NCBI RefSeq assembly: GCF_026151205.1
Contig: NC_087084.1
Location: forward strand, 8,357,394-8,421,393
DNA length: 64,000 nucleotides
DNA from: Bolinopsis microptera
Taxonomy: Eukaryota > Ctenophora > Tentaculata > Lobata > Bolinopsidae
Direction: 5' to 3'
Made by a program: the position numbers and the translations under genes. Shown piece after piece: positions 55,975-64,000 of this stretch (the first letter of the stretch is position 1; every line of letters begins with the position of its first letter). A model generated the notes under the pieces. The model was given only the letters and a program-made list of their open reading frames with translations, did no database searches and was not told the origin of the DNA.

Positions 55975-57580
55975 AGGACACGTTCATAAAAAGGTGGCAC
56001 TAGAGATTGATTTTTCACTGCCAAAATTGTGTGAAGCATTTTAAAATACTTGTATCTCAAGGAGTATGCTATGAAAGTTAACCAAGTTTTAATATGTGGT
56101 CCAAAAAGATTCAAATATCACATAATTAAGTCATTCATCTCTTTATATCTGTTAATTGTTCAGATATGAGCCAGAAATCACAAAATATTCATTTCTTGCA
56201 CCTCTAATGATGAATTTACATTCTGTGAGTGTGTCCTGCTTCTCAATGTGATTATTGAACCTTTTTGAGATAGTTGAGTGTTAAAAGTGCAAAGAATCAC
56301 CGGTTAAATGTGGAGTTACGATGCAATTATCACACACAGGGTTAATTCTGACTAAGTGTTTTAGAATGATGAATGTGATATGAATATCAACGGAACGATT
56401 GTAACAATGAACTCTATCAATCACAATTATAGCATGCTAACTAATATTTAGAGAATTTAGACGGTTAAAAGTGCAATAATGAGTCAAAAATCACATAAAT
56501 GAGCATGTATTGTAATGATGCTGTATCAGGGGAATCTATCACTTTTTGGCTCTATATCAGGTTGGTATTCATAGTAAATCTGCAGTGATTTGTTGTGACA
56601 CTTGTTTATGGTCATGGAGAAGTTCGTTATTAGAGTAATAGTGGAATCAATAATCACAAACACTGATTTTAAACAGGGTAAACTAGGCAAGTACTTTTAC
56701 AGCTCAAGCCATGATAATTTTGTCGCCATAATGTGACAAATGAATCATATCAGTAACATATAATACTTAATCGGATTTTTGAAATGTGATTATCGATTCA
56801 TTACCTTTACTTTCAAAATGTCATTACAACTTGAACATTACGTATGATTCAATTATCACACTTTAAAGGAAATTACATATTTGGTAGCCAGATTTGTGTG
56901 ATTTTTGAATCATTTAAGCACCGAGATCAAAAATTATCGCTCAAAGGCCTTCAATATGGTATAAGCTTAGACATGGATTCAAAAATCACATAATAAGAAT
57001 CATAGAATGGATATGAATTGTCATATCGTGCACTTAATTTAAGGCTTACTATAGTGTGACTTAATAGCGCACCTTTAACGAAAATGTGATTTTTGAATCA
57101 TATTAACTGGTTTTAATACTATTTAATACTATTTTGTACCCTAAAAAATGATAGAAAGCCAATAAAAACGTAAGATGATTCAATAATCACTGTTCAAAAT
57201 AGGCTCATTTCCAACGTTTAAGTTGTGATTTTTGAATCATTTTGGCACCAATAACAATTTCAGATTATAAGACATTCCATTCCTTACATGCATTATAATC
57301 ACCATATCAATTTTGGCGTCTTTGTGAATAGTACTTTTCAGATTATCTAGTGTTGATTCATCTTGCATTTCTAATTGTGTGATATTTGAATCATTGGCAC
57401 ACAAATAACGATAACTTCTGTGATATAAGCACTAGAGACTCCGTGATTTCAGGATCATGAAATTTAATCGAATTTCTAAAGGTATAGATAGATATATATC
57501 AACCAACAAAGAACAATGACTATTTTTAAAACGCATTTAAAAAAATCAATCTCTAGTGCCACCTTTTTTTGAACGTGTCC
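55975..57580. mobile_element. 1.6-kb non-autonomous DNA transposon with repeated GTGATTTTTGAATCA motif
   Basis: The ends are a ~42-bp inverted pair: GGACACGTTCATAAAAAGGT... at the left and ...ACCTTTTTTTGAACGTGTCC at the right (57541-57580). ATGA flanks both sides as a likely target duplication. Inside, the word TGTGATTTTTGAATCAT and its complement recur about twenty times at irregular spacing and in both orientations. No transposase is encoded. It lies just downstream of the last recognised exon of the minus-strand secreted-protein gene, probably in an intron. Confidence 0.85.
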
Positions 57581-57950
57581 ATGAGGAAAAAAAGTAGTAT
57601 ATAAACTTGGCTATTTTATAAACAGAATGTCCCCTAAACATGTTGTTTACAAAATTACAGTTTACACCTATTAACATTGCAATCTGATATTCTGATTATC
57701 ATTTTTTTGTTTAGCAACAATCTCTATATTATTTTAATTATATATTTATCGCCGTGCCGTGGTTAAAATACGATACATTATTTTTTCAAACAGCGCGTAC
57801 ACGGCGTGAACCTGTTTATAGTTATACGCCGAATGCGCCGTTTTACGTAATTTTGGCAAGAATTTTTTGAAACTGTTAAAAATTGCTCTCAACACTTCAA
57901 CATGGCATTATTCTAGTATAGAGAGAAACTTAAACATTATTTTCACTTAC

Positions 57951-58540
57951 CGGTTGAGTAGTAAGCAGTAATTTCTCTCATAGCGATCATTCCTTCATAC
58001 TCATTCTCGGCCCGAATAACACTGAATTTAACCCTGTTCGCGCACACATATTCTCCGCACTCAATATCATAGTTCTGGTCTTCACCATCTCTTGTCCGCA
58101 ACACACCACATAGAGTCTGCTTACCAGTGGAGGAGTTCACCACTAAGATGTTTACGTTTCCATCTATGCAGTTTTCTGCTATATACCCATCAAAAGTTGA
58201 TTCCTGTGATGCCGTCACCGCTTTTATTGCAACCAATCCTGATGAAATTGTAACAGGGAAACTTATCGATCAATCATAATCATGAAGATTAAGTTCTGTT
58301 ACGATGAAAAAAATCTTGCGCTGATTCTCTTTTCAACTTTGTATTGGATAAATAATAAGTTATAGTTGTTTTTTGAATGATCAAATCTTGAGGGAGCTAA
58401 ATTCGACATAATATTTCTAACGGTGCAAACATTGATTGTCACGTCATAATATGTGTAGTATGTACTAAATAGACTCTATTACCAGTGTCAGCGATGCAGA
58501 AGAGGCTCACAAGTGCTGAAAGTACCCACTTTATATCCAT
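57951..58540 (-). CDS. Secreted discoidin/fucolectin-like protein (5' two exons)
   Basis: Exon 1 (58540-58483) starts at ATG and encodes a classic signal peptide (MDIKWVLSALVSLFCIADTG, with the final G split by the intron). Exon 2 (58238-57951) encodes ~96 residues: LVAIKAVTASQESTFDG, AENCIDGN, five further cysteines and FSVIRAENEYEGMIAMREIT. This resembles fucolectin/F5-8C (discoidin-like) lectin domains, where a hypervariable loop binds sugars. Both introns are phase 1 and the splice sites are canonical (G|GTAATA, CAG|GA, G|GTAAGT). The message must continue to the left, but no third exon was recognised; a DNA transposon starts 370 bases on. The gene may be truncated. Confidence 0.65.
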
Positions 58541-58849
58541 TCTGCTTTAACTTACTGAGTAATTATCAAGACGAGATCATGCTGTAGATGTTTCTGAATT
58601 ATTTTTGCCAAAACGAATTCAAGTTAGATAATTTCAAAACTAGAAGTAAATAATTGATCGCGCCAGGTGGAAAAGTAAAAACAATATTATTCTCAAGATA
58701 CAAAATTGCTAGTTGATCGGTTTAATAAAAAGGTATAAAACTTCTGCTTTTTTAGTCGAAACTTAAGATGCATTTACATGACCATAGCCATGACATCCAG
58801 ACACACTAACAAGATTAGAGACTTATACAATTAATGAACTTCAAACTCT

Positions 58850-59010
58850 TAACGAAATAATCCACAGAGCACAAACTAACCTGATATATTATTCCTGGAT
58901 TAATTTCTGGTTGGCGCTCCGTTATCCTGGTAACCTTGGTAACCTTGCGCATTTAATGCACATGGCTGTCCGGTCTGCCTCCACGAGGGTCATTTCCTTA
59001 TTTAATTAAT
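58850..59010 (-). promoter_or_regulatory. Upstream region resembling that of the neighbouring receptor gene
   Basis: Words in the same order recur in 63470-63640: CTTCAAA-TCTT-A-GAAATAA, GATTAATT, GGCGCTCCGTTA/GGGCTCCGTTACC, CCTTGGTAACC/CCATGGTACC and CACATGGCTG/GCATATGGCTGA. Each copy is several hundred bases upstream of a signal-peptide exon on the minus strand. A shared promoter of a duplicated gene family is a plausible reading. Confidence 0.4.
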
Positions 59011-59523
59011 AATTAGGATCTCTGCTAGATCATCTTCACTGGTAATAACACGTGTTTTCCTTCTAAATCCATTTATTGGGGAATATTATAACAGCTATAA
59101 TGTTTTGTTCGACGTTTCCTAAATTAACAGTGGCGTGAATAATTGCACCAATTATATCGGAGTAACTCAATTATCCTTGCTTTCTAGTGAGGACTAAGAA
59201 ATTTTAAACGATTCTTTTAGGGGACGTCCATTAAACTGGGTGTGAATTATGCGAAGAGAAAGACTACTGCTGCTGAAAGTTTTGTGAATATCAAAAACTA
59301 GGTGGATGATTTTCATATAATGCAGAGACATTATTTCACAAACAACAAGTCCCTATTACATGTTGTTTGAAAAATTATGCCACTGATTTTAAAACAAACG
59401 GATGTAACTTAACATACTTCTCAGTACAGTTTATTATCTCAATCTTCTAAACTTTAACATCAATTGATAATACTAGTAGTATTATACAATTACATATCTA
59501 TAATACAGTTCTATAACACCCAC

Positions 59524-62500
59524 CTAAATTATAGAGACAACCTGGTTGTTCATTAAAGAAGTATCGAGTATCCCCCACACACGTGACACTATTATCACCA
59601 CGTGGAGAGTAGGCCAGATCACATGACAGCGGTATCACGGTACTCTGCTCCACTGGGAACACGTGGTCTGTAGTCACGTGATACCAGGATTCTGGTAGTC
59701 CACTGCACTTGATACTATCTGAAGGTGTTGGATTTGTTATGCCTTATTTTGCAATATTGTGTTTTATTCATCGTATATTTTGAGAGATTTTTATAATTTA
59801 CTCTTCGTTTAAATAGCGGACATGTAAAATTGAACTTTACAAGGAGCCTGCGCCTGACCATAGGTGCAGATTTCGTTTTGAGGTGAACTTTTAAGTTCCC
59901 GAGAAATTTTCTTAAGTTTGCTTTTTTTTCCTCCTCGGGCACATTCGTAACCTACGGGCCAGGTAAACCTAAACTACATATTGACCGTTATGTACGTCGG
60001 TATCTGTTGAGGAGCCAAATCATCTGAAAAGCCCTTAGCCTATATTTTGCTCAGGCACGTAGCCAGGATTTTTCTTGGGGGGGGGGGGGCTGTCGGCGAA
60101 CGAAGCTGCAAGCTGTGGCAGGGGTCTGGGGGCGCGGCCTCCAGCGGGGTCCAGGTAAGGGGCGGACCACATTGGCGGGGGCTAGGGGGGCACAGTCCCC
60201 CGGAAAAATTTTGCGAAATAGGGTGTTTTAGGCTAAATTGAAAGTTTAATGAATTTACAAAAATGTATGGTTTGGCATAAACATTGCCTACAATCCTGAC
60301 CTGAGTAATTTACCCCTTTGAGACTTAATTTTTGGGTTGAAAATTAAGTTTATCGAGAGGAAGTGAAAAATCTCTGGTTCAAATTTGGATTTGAAGCCAT
60401 GTTTAATTTTTTTTCCGGAAAAAATTTATGTTTGCTTTTAATTTTTATGGTGCCGACGGCACCTGAAATCGACGAAATCTGCAGGGGTGTGCGCCTCTGC
60501 AGTCTGCACAAAGAGCCTCGGGTACACTGGGTTTAAAAAAAGGTTGACTAATGTTATAATTTACAACTTTGATAGTCCTCTCTTATCAAATGAATGTTTG
60601 CGTTTAAAAACATACCATCAATGTTAAGATTAACAATGGTATCAAAGTGGTAGGAATCTGGAAACGACCCGGAAGTGACTCTGCAAGTGTAGGCAGTATC
60701 TTCTTCCACAAGAGTTTCGTCCACAGTTAGAGTTGATGTCTGCGTTCCTGCAGAGTGGCTTCCTTGGAGAGGGGTGAACTTAATATTGTCTGAAACTGGT
60801 CCTGTACTTGTTAGCCAGGTCACTGTTGCTGTTTCTGTTATACCAGTGATAACACACGATACTGTTGTAGTAGAGCCTTTCATTACTTCTTTATTCACTG
60901 ATTTGACATCTGAAGTAATTTTTGGTATTAATGAATAGCCACAATTTTACAATCTACAACACTCAGATGATATACAATTTTCATTGATTTGATACAAATT
61001 GATTTCTGGCAGTGAGACAGAAATTCGTAATGAAATCCAAAACTGCATTGCAAAATGATTGTCAGCATACCATAAACGTTTAGATTGACGGTGGTATCTG
61101 AGTGGCTTGAATCGGATTCTGATCCGGAAGTGACTCTGCAAGTGTATGCAGTATCATCGTTCACAAGAGTTCCGTCTACAGTTAAAGTTGATATCTGTGT
61201 ACTTTCAGAGAAAGTTCCTTGGACAGGGGTGAACTTTTCAGCTGGAACCGGTCCTGTACTAGTTCGCCAGGTCACTGTTGCTGTATCTGTTATGCCAGTG
61301 ATAACACAGGATATTGTTGTAACAGAGCCTCTCTTGACTTCTTTGTTCACTGACTCGATGTGCTCTGAAGTATGTCTTAAGTGAAATAATTTTATGATTG
61401 ACATGAAATGTTTTTTATCTCATTAAATGATCTGATGTTGAAAATGCTGATGCTTTCTGATCAAACTTGAGTACGAACAAGATAAAACTGGAAAAATAGA
61501 AGTCCCGTTACAACGTCACAGTTAATAGAAGATCTTGTAAAATTTATTTTACGATAGTTATCCGTAGTTATAGGTATATCAAAAATGTCATTAAAAAGAC
61601 GAATTTTAGTCACATTTACCTATTTGGTATCTGTAATGGCTAGACACCGTATCGGGTTTATTTGCTTTAAACCTTAGGCCTGTCAAGGCATTTCTTAAAG
61701 TGCAACGTAATTCATCAGTATCCTTATAAACCCAGGTTACTTCAAGGACATCATCAAACCATACTTGTAGCTGGGTAGAAGTCTTCAGGAACGTCAGAAC
61801 TCCAGCTCTCTGAAAGAATCCCTCAGTTCCGTTTCCTTCAAACTGGTAGTGGTTATCACAATTAGCTGCATCAATTTTAACTGTTGTAAACGTGAACCAT
61901 GAGATACCGGCCATAAACCACCTGATGTCATTACTACTATCTATTTTATTGTTCATTTGTATCTGGAACTTCTTTCCCTCCACTATTTCCGTAATGTAGA
62001 CACTTTTATCGTCAGGAACTGGCACCCACTCACTGTACTGGGATTCTGAAACAGGAAATTGGTTTATGGTTATTTTTCGTTCTTAATTCTTAAAAAGTCT
62101 GGTTATAGAAGACATATTATGATATTCCTGAACTCGACGTAGATAAAGCCTTTTCCCCCGCTTTCATAATTGAAGGACGAACTAAACTTCTATGCTCTGC
62201 ACTCTGCAGTCTGCATGACGCAAAGATATCACCTTGTTTGGGAGGAAAGTGGTGTAGTGGTGAAAAAGTTGAGCAGGACTAAACTGAGCAACACTCACCT
62301 TTCCATTTGAATCCGATTTTCAAGTAACATCTCCATCCCATCTTCTGGATATTATCAAAGTTGTTATCGCTAAACGTTGCATCTATAAACTTGATATTGC
62401 CAGACGTAACTAGGTTAGACCACTGTGGAAACAATTCCGAACACTGGTTTACGTTGTTGGTTCGGTAGGCCCTCTCTGCAGTCATGATTGCGTCATTCAG

Positions 62501-63025
62501 CAAGTCTATTTTAATGTGTGTTGGTAGCCTACCTGCCTCTGCTATCTTCAGGAACGTATTGTACTGTTTGCAACGGACTTTCTCCGTATCGTCTCCTACC
62601 TGCAGCTTTTCCACGGTTTTGGTTATTTTGCCCCCTTTGATTTTATACGCATCCTCAACATTCCCAAGTATTCCATTGTTTGTTGTGCTGTCGCTGTGAA
62701 ACTGAATGAGGATCCGTATCACAAATTCCCCAGGCAGATCAGCTACTTCATTCAATGGATTCTGTTTTTCAGTTTCGAATTTTAATTCGATAACTTCTCT
62801 TTTTGGATCAAATGACTTTCTCTGAGTCCACCCTGTAACTTCTGTCCAATCGTCTGAAGTTTTAAAGGAATGTCAATGTCGCAGTTATGTTAAAAGAATA
62901 AACACCTAAAGTAAATTGAACTTCCTTATATTAACAGAAACATTGTTTAGAAATTTCAAAATACCTAGTGCAATTGAGAAATTTGTCAGCAGCAGGATAC
63001 AAAGTAGGAATTTTAACGTCATCAT
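59524..63025 (-). CDS. Secreted modular receptor-like protein: novel domains + 2 Ig + Sushi
   Basis: Six exons, all separated by phase-1 introns with canonical sites: 63025-62965 (signal peptide MMTLKFLLCILLLTNFS...), 62853-62299, 62045-61620, 61364-61071, 60909-60616 and 59718-59524. Exon 2 (~185 aa) begins DDWTEVTGW and has no recognised fold. Exon 3 (~141 aa) is probably all-beta with two cysteines, also unassigned. Exons 4 and 5 are Ig-like domains (SC...W...DTAYTCRV), about 97 aa each and closely similar, hence a recent duplication. Exon 6 has the four-cysteine, Trp-containing pattern of a Sushi/CCP domain (KCSGLP...SCD...SVTCVGD...PGC). No transmembrane or final exon was found before the next gene's start at 58540. 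The domains suggest a cell-surface or secreted recognition protein. Confidence 0.75.
60052..60232 (-). repeat. Third copy of the GTAGCCAGGATTTTT dispersed repeat
   Basis: Begins CAGGCACGTAGCCAGGATTT, has a poly-G stretch, CTGTGGCAGGGGTCTGGGG and ends GCGAAATAGGGTGTTTTAGG. It is the inverted relative of 30840-31043 and 31125-31281. It lies in the intron between the second Ig exon and the Sushi exon. Confidence 0.8.
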
Positions 63026-63469
63026 TGTTTCGTCAATGAGACTTTTTGTTTCGGACAGTACTGCTCCTTTTTATCCAGTATTTACTAAAAGTGGTCGCGC
63101 GTATTATTAATTGAAAGATGTACTACACGGTTTTACCACCAAACGATTAAAAAACAAGAGATCCTCCGATTAAAATAAGTTCAATGGAACGTATAGTAAG
63201 AGAAAAGAAAGAGAAACGTAAAGCAACATTTGAATCGGAAATAAAAACAATGCTCAGCGAACTGACTAGTTTGTCAATTATAGCTAACTGGCAGCAGGCG
63301 TAGCTGTGTAGCTATCATTAACGGGGACTGAAATCTGCGTAACTTAAAACTGAATGGCAGCAAAAACCGAATGGCAACTGAATCTATACAAATTACAAAT
63401 TACAAATTACAAACAAATTGTGCAGTAAAATTAGATTAAAACACGTGAGTATGAAAATAAAACAGCCGA

Positions 63470-63640
63470 GCTTCAAATTCTTCAAGAAATAAATCATCGA
63501 CTGGACTCAGCTGGGATATAAATACGACGAGGATTAATTACCTTTTTCTCAAAGACACCTGTAAACCACTCCTGGGCTCCGTTACCATGGTACCATAGCG
63601 CATATGGCTGATTAATAATCCTTCCCTGTCAACGTGGCCT
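63470..63640 (-). promoter_or_regulatory. Upstream region of the receptor gene, similar to 58850-59010
   Basis: See the matching entry for the shared words. A TATAAATA lies at about 63520 (plus-strand sense), so its role for a minus-strand gene is unclear. Confidence 0.35.
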
Positions 63641-63679
63641 AGATAAACTCTTAATTAAACCAGTGCAGGGCAACTACTG

Positions 63680-63702
63680 CCCCCCCCCCCCCCCCCCCCC
63701 CC
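63680..63702. repeat. Poly-C tract
   Basis: 23 consecutive C; length may be unreliable in assembly. Confidence 0.85.
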
Positions 63703-64000
63703 AACTACTACAGATCATTATTAGTCACCACGTACTGTTACTCCGTTAATCATTAAAACAGAGTCCTGGGTCGAGAATATCATTACCTGCTCTTAACAGA
63801 TATTAATTACAATAAATATCAGGCTCATAAGTTTCAGCAAGTGCACGCTCCTAAATTACTCTGACACTCAAGTTTATTGTAACATACAATCAGTGATAAT
63901 ACGTCATGATAATAGTGGGAAAATAATTAATTTATATAGTGTTAAATTTTGTAGAGTGTTATCGACAGATTAATCCTCAATGAATACTGCACGTGCATAG

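Noticed and set aside
61606-62045. Farnesoic acid O-methyltransferase-type (FAMeT) domain in receptor exon 3
   Set aside because: Considered because of the Trp/Phe-rich beta pattern, but the expected Gly-Asn and terminal Trp signatures do not line up. Left unassigned.

Overview
The window is AT-rich animal DNA. It has spliced genes with GT/AG introns, an RS-domain zinc-finger gene, an RRM gene, secreted Ig/Sushi/discoidin-like modules, and many LINEs of invertebrate type. This suggests an invertebrate metazoan, possibly an early-branching one such as a cnidarian. The sequence alone does not fix the species. About two thirds of the window is mobile DNA, much of it nested.

Layout. 1-1.8 kb: small repeats and a foldback element. 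1.8-5.2 kb: a 5'-truncated LINE (endonuclease + RT). 5.7-7.1 kb: the 3' end of a LINE with a restriction-like endonuclease (RLE). 7.1-11.7 kb: a near full-length CR1/L2-type LINE. 13.6-25.8 kb: a nest. A minus-strand RLE-LINE fragment is split by a 9.2-kb Ty1/copia-like element with apparently identical 318-bp LTRs and a GTCCG target duplication. That element itself holds a TTAA-flanked foldback and a second DNA transposon. Next to it, another RLE-LINE 3' end is split by a LINE whose 5' end is tRNA-like. 26.0-43.0 kb: a plus-strand host gene coding for RRM domains (RBM26/27-like). Its largest intron holds a 12.9-kb structure with terminal inverted repeats, which contains an apparently intact two-ORF LINE (32.9-38.4 kb).

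43.9-52.3 kb: a plus-strand gene for an RS-rich protein with U1/matrin-type C2H2 zinc fingers. It has two alternative 3' ends: one completes the first finger, the other replaces it. The last exon lies between the arms of a long inverted repeat (50.9-54.1 kb). 54.5-55.3 kb: a GC-rich retroelement ORF remnant. 56.0-57.6 kb: a DNA transposon full of one short motif. 57.9-63.0 kb: two minus-strand genes for secreted, modular receptor-like proteins (signal peptide + discoidin/fucolectin-like; signal peptide + novel domains + two Ig + Sushi). They are built from phase-1 exons and have similar upstream regions.

The most unusual feature is ORF1 of the 32.9-38.4 kb LINE. It encodes a PHD finger, an AlkB-type 2-oxoglutarate/Fe(II) oxygenase with all its metal and co-substrate ligands, and an SGNH esterase in one protein. 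This would be a retrotransposon that carries its own predicted nucleic-acid demethylase.
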